From Turritopsis dohrnii (Eukaryota; Cnidaria; Hydrozoa; Anthoathecata; Oceaniidae), in the NCBI GenBank assembly GCA_027922465.2, contig BQMF02000388.1:124001-188000 (forward strand): a stretch of 64,000 nt of DNA, written 5' to 3'. This document shows positions 20,706 to 32,119 of this stretch, piece after piece; within the stretch, counting starts at the first letter, position 1; each line of letters opens with the position of its first letter. Below the pieces are notes generated by a model. The model was given only the letters and a program-made list of their open reading frames with translations, did no database searches and had not been told where the DNA came from. A program made the position numbers and the translations under genes.

Positions 20706-21618
20706 TTACCGCATTTTTGCCTTAATTTTATCATGTAACTCTTTGTCTTTTCGTAAGTTACGATACTTTGTCAATTTTATTGTACGCATTTTTGCCTTAA
20801 CTTTCTCATGTAACTCTTTGTCGTTTCGTAAGTTATGATACTTTGTCTTGCTTATTTTACGCATTTTTGCCTTTCGATGCCAATGTTTATCTGTTCCTAA
20901 AATATTTTCATAGCACTGATTTTGCCGTTTAGAAGGCAGTTTACACATGCTGCTTAGATTATTCTTACTTTTTTCAATGTATTTTATTTTATATTTGGCC
21001 TTACGTTTTTGAATAAAATCCATGATAGTTGCTTCAGCATTTTCCACTGTTGTTGTTGGAAGAACAATGACTTTCTATTTCTTAAGTATATGGCATCAAG
21101 ATAATTCTTCACATTTGGGAAAATTTGAAACTTTAGAAGTACTGATGTATCTTGAGTACAGAATTCTCCGTTTTCATTTCGACTATGTGAATCAAAATCA
21201 TAACAAATTTTCATCAAAGATAATGGAAAGGCAATAACCGTCAATAAAAACAATCACACCAGTTGCCTGACAGTAATTTAAATACTCAATGTTGACGAAA
21301 TTTATCACATTTCCTTCAACAAGCTCACCATCAACAATAAATAAAATGAACAAATATTTCATTTCCACCACAACAAACAGTACTGGGTCGTTCATCAACA
21401 AAGAGAGTGCGTGGAATGCTAACCTTTTCAAAATTTTGATTACCCTGTTCTAATATATAGTCTAGATCAAAACTAGTCCAATTCCTTATTTTGCGCAGTT
21501 TTGACCAACAGATTAAAAAAAGAGAAATACAAGAACACTGGATACCAGTTGAAGCCCCAAACTTAGCATGACCTTGATGAAAAGACCCCTGAATCGTCCT
21601 TACTACTTCATAAGTCAT
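20706..21618 (-). pseudogene. Helentron 1 N-terminal cysteine-protease region and basic repeats
   Basis: ATG at 21618. The first frame reads IQGSFHQGHAKFGASTGIQC then SCISLFLIC, a Gln followed 13 residues later by a Cys after GIQ. After frameshifts the region continues with YCQATGVIVFIDGYCLSII, and YDFDSHSRNENGEF carries Asp-x-His. This matches copy 2. From 21047 a lysine-rich part has two to three related units of about 28 residues (KTKYHNLRNDKELHEKVKAK, KLTKYRNLRKDKELHDKIKA). Proposed role: polyprotein cleavage or deubiquitination (inference). Frameshifts near 21430 and 21250 break the gene. Confidence 0.6.
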
Positions 21619-22029
21619 ACTTCCTAAGTAGTTATAATTCTAGCAATTTACAAAACACCAAAATATAATAGATAGCTATTATAGGTAGGTATTTATCTAC
21701 ACACTGTTTGTTGAAAATCCTCGCAACTACCAGTCTTTATGGTACGCTGGGGAAAATGGCCTCCGAGTTAACCATCTTTAGGTTTACTGGGGCTAAAAAT
21801 GAATTATAGAAAAAATATTAAAAGTGCTGAAACAAATACTCACTACACAGGCTTTCGGTTCAATATACACTGCTGCATCATTGCGCGAACATAATCGGTA
21901 CATAAATTGGATTAGCCTGTCCATAATTTTGAAGTTGATATCACAGGCTAGAGCATTACCCGGATAGATAGATAGATACCGGAAAATGTTGGTCAATTAT
22001 AACATATATCAATATATATCAATTATAAC
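21619..22029. other. Gap between Helentron 1 and LINE A
   Basis: Upstream side of Helentron 1. It contains short GATA tandem units (around 21965-21978) and AT-rich sequence, with no coding signal. The Helentron 5' terminus should lie here but is not recognisable by eye. Confidence 0.4.
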
Positions 22030-23935
22030 AATGCCGATTCCGAAGTTCAGTCAGTTCTAACTGGTGTACCACAGGGGTCTATTCTTGGACCCCTTTTATT
22101 CACCATGTTCTTCAACGACGCGCCAAACCACGTCAAAAATTCGAAAATTATCAAATACGCCGACGACACGGTAATTTATTTCAGCCACAATGACTTTTAC
22201 ACCATCGAAAGGAGTCTTAACCAAGACCTCGAGACTCTGTCTTGGTGGCTGACCGACAGTGAACTAATAGCAAATCTCAAACCTGGAAAAATGGAGATTC
22301 TATTGTTTGGAACAAGTAAACGTCTCAAAAAGAACGATAGAAAGTTAGACATTCGCTATATGGGAAAACCAATCAACATTGCAGTATCCTATAAGTACCT
22401 GGACATTGAGCTTACAAGTGCTTTAGACTTGAACACCCAATTCACCTTAAATTATAAGAAAGCCTCAACCCGACTACGGCTACTAACCAAGCTTCAATCG
22501 CATCTAAGTGCAAAAGCAACTGAAGCTGTATACACACACATGATCGAGCCAGTGTTTTCCTATTGTGGTTTGCTGTTTCTCAAGCTGTCTGATACGCAGA
22601 GGAAAAGGCTTGAGTCAATCGAAAGAAGAGCGAACACGATCTTGAAACGAAATGGTTGTTCTCGAAAAGTTAAGTCGATTGAAAATATCTTGAGACGAAA
22701 AGCGTGTCTGTCCATGGAGGTATAAAACAGAAGGAGAACGAACTCAAAATCTGCTATTGTACTATCCGTGATGCGCTGCATTGTTTAAGTCCTCAGTGTG
22801 TAATAACATATAATTGCTATCATCTTGCATAATTTTTATAATTTTGGCGTTCTTGCGTGAAAATTTCGTTCATATCAATTCTCCAATGTGATTAAAGATC
22901 GTTAGGGTAAAGTTCTTAGCATGCATAATCTGTAGGAATTGGGAGAATTATGCAAAAACGTCACAAATATGCAACGAAAACATTGCAACTTTAGGTCTAT
23001 ATATCTCGTGATCCCCTCAAGCAGTTTCGCCGAGCTTCAGTTTTTGAAGAGAGAATAATCCTAAGTTTTTGCGCGTACCGCGGCACTATCGAGGCGCATT
23101 TAAGTCAGAAGATATGTAGATTGAAACTTATACATGAATTACGCGATATCTTTAACTCTGTATAAAAACATAGATTTTCATTTGTTTCTCAAGGAAGCTT
23201 TAGGTTTAATAATCTGCTTGTCACTATGCAGCAAGTTGATCCGTTGTTATAATGGATGATATTTGGTTTTTAAATTGTCGTTAATTTTTAAAAAAGTATT
23301 CGTTTCACCGACAACTAGCCGAAAGCGCATCACGGATGACATCAAAGTGATACCGCAATGAATAGAATAGTCATTATCTGAATAATAGAAAAATAAGAGT
23401 TCGTTCTCCTTCTGTTTTATACCTCCATGGTCTGTCTGTGAATAACGTTATACTGGATTCAACAGTAGCCGCTCCGTTTAAAAACTACTTCAGACTGTGT
23501 AATGGTAGAGTAACGAGAAACAGAAACTGTTTAATTCAACTCCCACGAATCAAAACCGAATAAGCCCGACAATCTGTTAAATTTATGGCAGCGTCAATAT
23601 TTAATCAGCTTCCCAATTCTATTAGGTCTAATATTGCAACTGCTAATTTTGAGCAAGACTTAAATAGGTACTTTTTTGAATAACTTTTGCATTAATATAC
23701 AGAATTTATATTTATTTTTTCATTTATATAGCACTACCCGGCAGTATTTTTCTTAGTTTCACTTTTGTTTTATTTATCTGCTATGTATTTTAGATTTTAG
23801 ATATTTTTATAATCATATTTTTTAACATATTTGTATATATATCCAGGACCCACGTTGATAGCAGCAATTTTATTTTGTTGAAGTGGCTATCCTGGCTAAA
23901 CATTATTTAAAGAAATAAATAAATAAAAGAGAAAT
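22030..23935 (+). mobile_element. LINE A: 5'-truncated non-LTR retrotransposon (3' half of RT)
   Basis: The plus strand reads TGVPQGSILGPLLFTMFFND, then KIIKYADDTVIYF (catalytic YADD at 22155-22166), then SYKYLDIELTSALDLNTQF and the C-terminal IFNQLPNSIRSNIA, as in jockey/CR1/L2-type reverse transcriptases. It is interrupted at 22713-23429 by a 717-bp MITE; without it KACLS runs into VNNVILDSTVAAPFKNYF in frame. A TAA after RIKTE replaces a sense codon. The 3' end near 23932 has short AAAT units, a typical LINE tail. The truncated 5' end is standard target-primed retrotransposition damage. Confidence 0.8.
22713..23429. mobile_element. 717-bp MITE, copy 1, 7-bp target duplication
   Basis: Terminal inverted repeats CATGGAGGTATAAAACAGAA and complement, continuing through GGAGAACGAACTC. 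Direct repeats GTCTGTC at 22706-22712 and 23430-23436 flank it, and excising one copy restores the LINE A frame. A second copy of the same 717-bp length lies at 57531-58247 in the opposite orientation. No coding capacity. Seven-base duplications are unusual; Dada (6-7 bp) or P-like superfamilies are candidates, but no transposase is present to decide. Confidence 0.85.
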
Positions 23936-24737
23936 AGATACGCCACCGAAATGAATAAGATTATCCATTCTATGGAAATCTTAGAAACATAAATATTAAC
24001 AATCCATAACTTCAAGTTTCATGTTAAACACATTCATCAGATGAACATAAAAAAAACTGTTTAGAAAATCGCATCCTAGATGGTGTCTCAGAAAAGCTTG
24101 TCCGCAAACATTCAGATGTGAACCCAGTAAACATTATGACGTCAGGATAACGTCATATGACGGTCACCTCTGACGGTCATTTTCGACGGTCGATGAAACG
24201 TTGCTTCGACGTTTATATGACGTAAAAAGACCATGATATCATATAATTTCTTGTTCGGAAGGTAATTTTGAATGCTATTTTGAATTTAAATTTTGCTTTC
24301 GTTTTAAGTCCACAAAAAATGCATTGGTTTTAAAGTTAAACAAGAAGCCGCATGGCTTGAAGACTTCAGGACATGTCATAATTGTGAAATAAGTCTGAGT
24401 GATGTTTGACGTCCCAAAACAACTTAAGGATTCGAATTATGTTGAAAAAAGAAACACGATATAGTACCCTGAAAACGAATGAGACTGTATGTTCTTATTT
24501 CATAAAAGTGCAGAGCACCACCACCACACCTTAATAGATATAATAGTGCAGATCAATCTCGTGTGCCCATATTGCGAAGTAGGAGAAACGACAGTTTCTG
24601 CTGAATGAATACTCCCAAACCCAACCGACTCATCAGACTGGAACCGAGACCCCTTATCATCCTTCTAACCTTTCACATGATTGAACGAGCTTTTGTGGGC
24701 GCGTGGTATATTATCCATAGCATACAGTTTTTCTAAC
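23936..24737. other. Non-coding region with the left part of dispersed repeat R1
   Basis: No gene seen. At 24140-24230 several GACGTC/GACGGTC-like units cluster. From about 24335 the sequence ACAAGAAGCCGCATGGCTTG begins a repeat that recurs at 63260 (R1 family, see 25550-26060). Confidence 0.5.
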
Positions 24738-24953
24738 AATAGACATTTCCCGAGTTTATTTTTTATCAAGCTCCGCCTCGTTTTCGCAATGGTTAATATG
24801 GTAACGAAATGTCACGGGACTCATTTCAGTAATGTGCAATAAGTGTAATAATTGATAGTGTTAATGATTGAGCACAAGAGATTCGATTGTCATAGTAACG
24901 CAATTGAAAACGAGGCGGAGTGTGATAAAAAATAAACTCGGGAAAGGTCTATT
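24738..24953. mobile_element. 216-bp MITE with ~50-bp inverted repeats
   Basis: Arms starting AATAGAC(A/C)TTTCCCGAGTTT and running through CTCCGCCTCGTTTTC are complementary at 24738-24790 and 24900-24953. The right half recurs directly downstream (about 24954-25040 and 25449-25480), suggesting a second, diverged copy that was later split by the MITE at 25041. Confidence 0.65.
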
Positions 24954-25040
24954 GTGATAGATGTAATGATCGAGCCCGGGAGATTCGGTTGTCATAATTA
25001 TGGCATATTGAAAACGAGGTGGAGTTTGATAGAAATAATA

Positions 25041-25448
25041 GGGACCTTACGAAACTACGACGGCAACGTGGACGACGACGTACAAGATATTCATCTTAAT
25101 GAATCACAAAGGAGCAGAAACTATACACTTGGGTTAAAGAGTTTATTTATAATGCCTTTGAAGTTTGTTTTTTGAACTTTGAGACACAGAATCATGAAGG
25201 TACCAAGGAAAATTTATCGGAAGTACTGCTATTCTCACGTCTTCGTTTTCAGTACGACTTCAAAATATTACTTTTCACGTTGTGTGTAGAACGTGCAAAT
25301 CTGATAATGATATTAGTATGATTAAAAACAATTCCCAATAGTATAGTGTGAAATGACTTCCATTCTAAAGCAAATCTATGGAGTAAAGTGAATCTTTTGT
25401 TTGCCTCACGTCGTCGTCCACGTTGCCGTCGTAGTTTCGTAAGGTCCC
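25041..25448. mobile_element. 408-bp MITE with 41-bp perfect inverted repeats
   Basis: Ends GGGACCTTACGAAACTACGA at the left and complement at the right, with arms 25041-25081 and 25408-25448 matching through GACGGCAACGTGGACGACGACG. Flanked by TAATA on both sides (25036-25040, 25449-25453), a possible 5-bp duplication, though a shorter one cannot be excluded. The interior has a 73-codon frame with no recognisable match. The arms are GC-rich compared with the surroundings. Confidence 0.75.
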
Positions 25449-25549
25449 TAATACTGCATAATCAATTACGGGAAAGGTGTATTAGTCTTGGAAATGTTAT
25501 TCTCAAAAGAAAAGAGAATTAAAAATGCGTTAATACTGAAGCAGCTAAG

Positions 25550-26060
25550 CAGCATATTAGGCACGCTTATCTAATGCACGTTATCGTACCATGAAAACGA
25601 AAATGAAAGGGTATGTATCTATGAAAAACGAAGGACGAAAACTTAGTTCACATTTATACTGTATCTCAAGCGCAATCATAATCTTCAATACAAAATATGA
25701 ACTGATTACAACACTTAATTTTTCATATTAAAAAGCTTTTGTTTTTGTTTGTTTGTTTTTGTAAAACTAAAGTTATAGGTAGTTCTAGGTAACAACATAA
25801 GGTCTTTTAGTCTATCATCCACCGAAATAAATTCGTACGCGGGTAACAACCAGTTTGATTTGATTTACTTCATGAAATAATTACAGATGCTTGTTAGAGT
25901 TCAAGCGTTCGATATACGTCAAGTTTGAGATAAAGCAAAAAATCGAAGACATCCAGTGATTTCAAAGCGTTGTAAATGTAAGTTAGTGTCTTGCGACGTT
26001 TAATCGAGGTTAAGCAGCAAATTGACCACATCCAGTCATATAACAGCAACAGGAATTTAA
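25550..26060. repeat. Dispersed repeat R1, main part (copy 1)
   Basis: Closely matches 63510-64000 over about 490 bases, for example TCAAGCGCAATCATAATCTT, GGGTAACAACCAGTTTGATT and GAAGACATCCAGTGATTTC. On the minus strand copy 1 has a 99-codon frame (25894-26193), but the second copy has stops in the same frame, so coding is doubtful. The family spans at least 24335 to 26060 when the nested MITEs are removed. Confidence 0.65.
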
Positions 26061-26213
26061 CATAATTTCTTGAGTTTTTTAGGAAATGGTCAACCTGAAT
26101 GAACAAATTTGGTTTGGTAAGATTTATCGCACCAGCAAATTTCAACTTCTGAAAAGAGAAAAGAAAATAACAATTTTCAATAATTCTCCACATCTATTAA
26201 TTTGATATACCTT

Positions 26214-26582
26214 AAGGGAATTAATTTTCGTGGAATTAAATTTCGCGAGTTTCGTGAATTTTCGAAAAAATCGCAAAATGAAATTTTAAAAATGAGGGCG
26301 TTTGCAAAACTCGCGAAATAAACTAGCGCTGATTTCACTTTCGATGTTAACTCGAAAAAAAATCATTCGGTAAATTCTATATATAATTTACAGAACGCTT
26401 AATTTTGAAACCCGTGTATTCTCGCGAAAATGTAGTTTCTCCGAGTCAAAAGTTGCCTTTTTTCTCAATTTAAGACTGTGTTTTATGGCAAACTAGCGAA
26501 ACCCGCGAAATATATCAATTTGACTTCTTTGCGAAAATTCGTTCTCGCGAAAATTAGTTCCCGCGAAAATTAGTTTCCTAAT
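26214..26582. mobile_element. MITE with TTTTCGCGG-rich inverted ends
   Basis: The left end GGGAATTAATTTTCGTGGAA and right end TCCCGCGAAAATTAGTTTCC are imperfect inverted repeats of about 40 bases, with the GCGAAAATTAGTTC unit repeated inside the end. Related units occur at 42480-42900. No coding. Confidence 0.5.
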
Positions 26583-27622
26583 TCATGAATCAAAATCTTA
26601 CCTTGTCAATGCTTAACACTTGCTGTCATCATGACACTGAAAATAAACAATGATATGTATTTATATTCTATTTGTTTAGTACATCTAGCCCTGTTAAAAC
26701 TTTTCTTAATGTTTTTACAAAAAACTGTATATGAACAGAAGGCTTTGTGTTAACTTTTTCCCCTCAGGAAGACCTGAAATAGATAATTGTAATAGAAACA
26801 GTATTTACCTTCTTTTGGTACATATAACTTGAAATTTGAATCCAGATCAATCAACCAAATTCAATTTTACAACTTGCATGTTCTACTTGCTACAGTTCAG
26901 CATTCCCACCAAATTATGCACAGCCATAATGAAAAGTAATGTCGCCATTGTCATTTAAGATTTTCTGATTACGGTTTTATTTTTTTGACCACAGTATGAA
27001 AATAACCTGAATTCACATTACACTGACAATTATAGTAATATTGAACTAGAAAAACACAATGAAAACGATAAAATAATAAATATCTATATAAATATGCTTG
27101 GGTACCATCATTCACTGATTTAAAAAGCTTTTCAAAAACATGAACATTACAGAGCGTTGATATGAATCTGAGTACCCTGACTGGAATAAAAACAACAAGA
27201 AAAATATTACAATCTGTTTTCTCAACCTGGAAGTCGTCATCATAACAGATGCTGTAGTCTCAGAATAAGTATTTTAACAACTTGAAGTCTTTTCTTTTTG
27301 AAAAATGAAATTCTTGTTTCTAAAAATTACTAGATTAAATCGTATCACTCAAGGAAAGAGAAATTTCATAAACTGGTTGATTGCAACATCTTATAATGAG
27401 ATGACTTCCAAAAATTATCTCCCCACCACTGCCCAGGTGCAGCTGTGCAATTGTGCTGCACAAACAAGGTATGCAAGACCTTTGCATACAATTAAAAAAA
27501 GATATTATTCAAAAGTTAAAGTTTTATTTTGTAAAAAAGAAATCATAAAAAAGTCAAGGGTCACATTTTAGGCTATGGAAAAGGTGTACGTCTAAACAAT
27601 TGAGGCAAATTCATCAGAATAC
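26583..27622. other. Non-coding region
   Basis: AT-rich DNA between the MITE and Helentron 2. The 88-codon frame at 27305-27571 has no recognisable domain. No transposon end, RNA gene or repeat array was identified. Confidence 0.4.
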
Positions 27623-27973
27623 TTAGAATTCCTGGAAAGATATCCTTACTGCATCATGATCTGTGAAAAACAAACACTTAACATCACACTTAGTCAAAAA
27701 CATTTCAAGCAAATCCTGGTGAATATAGGCATGATCAATCAATGAGCCACTGATATGTGTAGGTTCTGATACCTTCTGCACAAACCTATCTAAGACAGAA
27801 GATAGTTGTGAATTAACACCTAGATTAAAATCACCCACAACTATATTAACATGTTTAGATTCCACTAAGTATTGTAATGTCGTTAAGAATTGAGGCATTT
27901 TCTGGTCCTTCTGCCGATACACAAGCAGAATATTAAAACAAATTGGTGAAAAACTGGTCTTCTTCACCTGCAC
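27623..27973 (-). pseudogene. Helentron 2 endonuclease domain, C-terminal part
   Basis: Continues the EEP domain whose first motif (MILCTETQIKYSD) is at the end of the helicase frame. Here LLVYRQKDQKMPQFLTTLQY leads to the central motif VVGDFNLGVN, then GSLIDHAYIHQDL, and the final FFTDHDAVRISF. A frameshift near 27968 splits it from the upstream part. The motif order equals that in copy 1. Confidence 0.75.
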
Positions 27974-29643
27974 AAAAAAAAGCCATCTGTTAAAAAAGAA
28001 TCATTAACATGTAAATTGGTACTACAATATATTGCTTGACTCTCAAACTTATGGTGACTGTTGTTGAACATAACTCTGAAACCAGCCATGGAAAGCTCTC
28101 CTGTTAAATCTTCATCAGAGTATTTGATTTGTGTTTCGGTGCAAAGAATCATATCACTGCCTAATAATATGCGGTCCACTTTTATGTCTTCTAAACGCTT
28201 TCGTAAAGATCTCACATTGCAGATAGTCATTATGAAATTATTGGATTGAACTGGCATAACATCTTTAATCTGCAAAGTCTGATATTCTCTGAGATACTCA
28301 TATTCCCTTGTTACCTTCTCATCTGCTCGTATAGCATTCTTGTTAAACTGTCCAATTAAAAAGAGACCATTTATTGACTTAACACGGCTAAGTGCTACAT
28401 ACATTTGCCCATTATTAAACATTCTTTGTCTGAGCAAGTCAAAGCTAACTATTATTTTATCCAAACTCAAGCTCTGAACTTTGTGGCATGTGCATGCCCA
28501 TGCTAAGATCAAGGGAAATTGTGTTCGCTTAATAATGGCTGATGAACTTTTTTTTACATTTGTTCGAATTTCAATAGTAACACGTTCTACTGGAACAACA
28601 CGATTTTCCCTCGCAAACCTATCAGATAACATCTTATTATAGCCAGCTTTTCCGTCATCAAATCGCACATATATTTTTTCCACAATGCCATTTCTCTCAC
28701 ATAATTTAAACACTGTACCCAATTGACCATTAATCAACCTATCAGTAATGTCAACATTGGATGTTAGCATAACCCTTGCACCAACTTTTAGTGTCAAGTT
28801 AAATACCAGACCTCCGGTTCTACCTGCTGGGCAATTTAACAAATTCTTATACAAATGACAAGGAACACCTTTGGGGATTTGATCGGTTGCATTCAAACTA
28901 TATTCAAAATTATCAATTTGATTGAGCATAAGATGGTTGTGTTGACTAGCTAGAGAATTTTCTGCAAAAATATGAAGTGCATCATGTGGAAAGTTCTCAT
29001 CAGTGTTACTTATGAAGCGTGATTTTAAAAGTTTTTCATCCTCTTGAGTAAGTTGACCAATCCTAATATTATTCAGAAGGTCTATAAGCACACTATCACC
29101 TCTCTGCCTCATTACTTCTGTGAGCTCAACCATTTCAAAATTTCTCCACAGAGGAAATATATTATAAGATATGTCATAATACTCTGCAAATATAACTCTT
29201 TTCAATACCGGCGGTAGTTGATATAAATCACCAACAAGGATAACACTTAATCCAGCAAATAACCTGAATGTTTCACATCCGTAAATTTCATTGAGCCTTT
29301 GGTGTACGTGCAATAGTAACTCATTAGACATCATAGAACATTCATCTATTATTAAAACTTTAACTTCAGACAATTGCATTCGCAGTGTACATTTTCGCTT
29401 ATCAGGAAGTTTTGGTACAACCAATCCATGACATTCTACAGGAATTCCTAATCCAGAGTGTATTGTTGTTCCAGCAATATTAATTGCAGCCACACCAGTT
29501 GGAGCCAGTAAAAGAACCTTGGGCTTGTCAGGTGAAGCAGATCGATAACTTAATGTTTTTGAAACAGAAGCATGTATGGTTTTCACGACATGTGATTTTC
29601 CAACACCAGCTCTCCAGTTATAAATATATGCAACGGATCTCAA
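27964..29643 (-). pseudogene. Helentron 2 Pif1-like helicase fused to endonuclease start
   Basis: 559 codons. Walker A is RAGVGKSHVVKT near the N-terminus. Then come LLAPTGVAAINIAG, VLIIDECSMMS (Walker B), GDLYQLPPVL, VMRQRGDSV, and at the C-terminal end HKVQSLSLDKII with GQMYVALSRVKSI. Downstream in the same frame, IMTICNVRSLRKRLEDI opens the EEP domain with LCTETQ, showing that helicase and endonuclease form one polypeptide in this family. At the start, one missing base near 29600 has turned the expected DPLHIFITG into an off-frame MRSVAYIYNW, so the listed ATG is not the real start. Confidence 0.85.
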
Positions 29644-30790
29644 TGATTTGTCGTGTTGTTCACAAGATTAAATCTTTTCACATAACCAGTCTAGGCCCAT
29701 GACATAACGTACTTCAAACACACCCCTACTGCTTTGCATTTAAGGATCGAATTAATCATTTTATTCCGCTGTCAGGAAGCAGATTAATATGCGGTAAGGG
29801 GATGGTTTTCAACAGCGCTCACTCTACATTTCAAGTATACACAGGATTTTCTTGACTTTCCTGTTCCACACTACATCGTACTGTGTTATTGAATTGGGTG
29901 GCTTCCTCCTCCACATTCATCATTTTCTTGCTGTGCGTGTTTCATTCAGTCAATGGAGCATTATCTTGAAATTAATTGAAAGCTGTACTCCGTAATCTAC
30001 CAGTCCTAGCCCAGGTATTCAATAGCGGTTTGTTTTATTAGTGTTTATCAAATTTCAACACACCCAGGTTCTTCTAACTTTTTAACATAAGAGCCCAGTT
30101 AGTTTGAGGCTTTAATTCTGATCCTTTCTAAAGGGATTAAAACATCATTAATACGTGATGGGCGTAAGCTTCTGGATGAGCAAACTGGATGTTGTGCGGG
30201 TTGTGGTAACGTACAACTAATTTGATTCGACGGACACTTCATTTTTTCTTTCCACGCATTGACATTGACACCTTAGGAATTGATGATGGATAATAAAGAA
30301 ACATTATCATCATCATCTAAAAGTACTTCTGGTTGAGTGGTCACTTCTTGTGTCTGCCTTAGGTTTTAGTATCAAGAACATAATATGCCATAATGTCGGC
30401 ATAAGCAAAAGCTTGTCTAGCCACACTGTATTTTCCTCCTTGAAACTTTCAAGTCGGGCCTGTCCATATACCTATCAAGGTTATTTTTTTAAAACATATC
30501 GATACTGTCTTCTGGTAGTTCTTTTAATTCCTCCTCATTCTTGCAAACTCTGCATCGTTTTTCTGGGAGATTTGAATTAGCAAAAACAACAGCTGGAAAA
30601 CATTTTTTAAGCCACAACTCTGGCATCAACTGATAGACGGCCTCTTGCACTGAACATTGCCGACTAGTAAGAAAATGCAGCCGCTAATATTTTCATGTGA
30701 TTTTTGAAGTCAATGTTGTTATTATTTCCGTGATTCTTCTAGTGCATTTTTCATTACTAATGAAGAGTCTGATTCAGACTTGGAGAAATA
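29644..30790 (-). pseudogene. Helentron 2 linker, heavily decayed
   Basis: Recognisable pieces in changing frames: QEAVYQLMPELWLKKCFPAV (about 30590-30650), EELKELPEDS, LDRYMDRPDLK and ARQAFAYADIMAYYVLD (about 30360-30480), all parallel to copy 1. From about 30340 to 29690 only short likely matches remain (for example DDDDNVSLLSIINS). It links the Rep and helicase parts, so copy 2 was once complete through here. Confidence 0.55.
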
Positions 30791-32119
30791 TCAACACATG
30801 TATGCCACTGCTTTGTAGTAATTAAAAACAGGTTGTATGTCCAAATTTGCTTCCCAAGCTTGCAAACCAATATCAAAATAATTATTCACAAAACAAGAGT
30901 TAGGAGGCCTACGAAAATGAATCTGAAAGTCTTGGTCAGGTGAAATTGACAATGCTTCATAGTACTGATCAGTTGTCAGCCCAAGAGACTCTAAAATTTC
31001 AGGAATACTAGTTTTTTCCACATAACTGGGTTTATTTGGGTCAAGATAAGAATCTATATAGCCTTTTACAGATTCCAACACATTTTTTCTTGATTTTAAC
31101 AACACTGTTCGCTCATTTTCTGGCATACCTTCATCTAAAGGCTCTGCAATAATGGTGTGCTCTGTGAAGTAACGTCCATAATGAAACCGGCAAGGAATAT
31201 TTTTGTACTTTCTGCAGGAGTTCGAATGCCGATGAGTTTGATACTGAGACACTAATTTATGCAGTTCTGGCTCCTCTTCTGGATCAGGTAAGTCTGCACG
31301 TATCAATTTATCAACAAATCCTAAATAATCATTCTTAGTTTTTTTGCTTAAAACAGGTGCATGAGGAACCCATATAAAGGAGTGGATATGTGGACTACCA
31401 CGAAACTGAAATTCAACTTTTATAGCATAATATTCAATTTTACCTAAAGGTCCATATTTCCGCAAAAGAATTTCTTTAAAAAATGTTTCAACCCTAAACT
31501 GAAAGTGCCGTGCAGTGAATACAGGGTTTTGATTCAACATTTCACACCTGTTTGCGTAATCAAAATGTTCTTCTGTAAGATTAATATTATTCAGCCGGGC
31601 AAGAATAACTAACAGCTCATCCCATCGTAGGTCTGCGCACGACAAGGTCAGAAAGAATGTTGGTAAACCTAATTGTTTAACCATGGCAAGAACATCATTT
31701 AAGAAGCCTTTCCAATATGCAGGTGTTCCTTTTACAGATTTCATAAATAAAAAGCCTTGATCTTCTGACATAAAGGACTTAACAGTTTCCTTAAAATTAT
31801 TTTTCAGTTGTCTTGCAGTTATCTCTCCATGAACTTTGCGTGTTGCTACATTTATTTGGTTGAGCAAATTCATTTGCTGCATAACATAATGTGCAAAGAA
31901 AATATAGTCAGTGTTAGATGCAAATCTCTGACTAAATTTAGCAGTTGCTGGTTAAAGTATTTTGTGGCAGACAATGCAAATATGGAAAAGCAAGCTCTCA
32001 CAAAAATCACCAACAAAGAAAGACATAGGCTGCTTACATTCACCTGGAGCTACATCCAAAATTCCTTCTATTGCATTATAAATGTTAGGTATTAAACAAA
32101 TCTCATCTGAACCTGTTTG
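30791..32119 (-). pseudogene. Helentron 2 Rep (HUH nuclease) domain
   Basis: The frame from 31882 has KGTPAYWKGFLNDVLAMVKQ, then FFLTLSCADLRWDELL, the metal motif GSPHIHSFIW, SYQTHRHSNSCRKYKNIPCR, and SISPDQDFQIHFRR. It ends QPVFNYYKAVAYMC then TGA. In the next codons YFSKSES follows in the same frame, so the stop falls between the two tyrosines of the Y-x3-Y active site (AYMC-stop-YFSK). Upstream sequence to 32119 is homologous but shifted. Confidence 0.82.

Larger units (their letters stand above)
10566..21618 (-). mobile_element. Helentron copy 1 (decayed), interrupted by a DIRS element
   Basis: Minus-strand order: papain-fold protease region, basic repeats, CxxC zinc module with the DUF6570-type domain, Helitron Rep nuclease, Pif1-like helicase, endonuclease/exonuclease/phosphatase domain. 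A C-terminal endonuclease plus an N-terminal cysteine protease is the Helentron layout, as opposed to simple Helitrons. Coding is spread over several frames, so this copy cannot make a full protein. Removing the DIRS insertion at about 13579-18318 restores one continuous reading frame across the Rep region. The same protein order occurs in the copy at 27623-34329. Exact ends are not defined. Confidence 0.8.
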
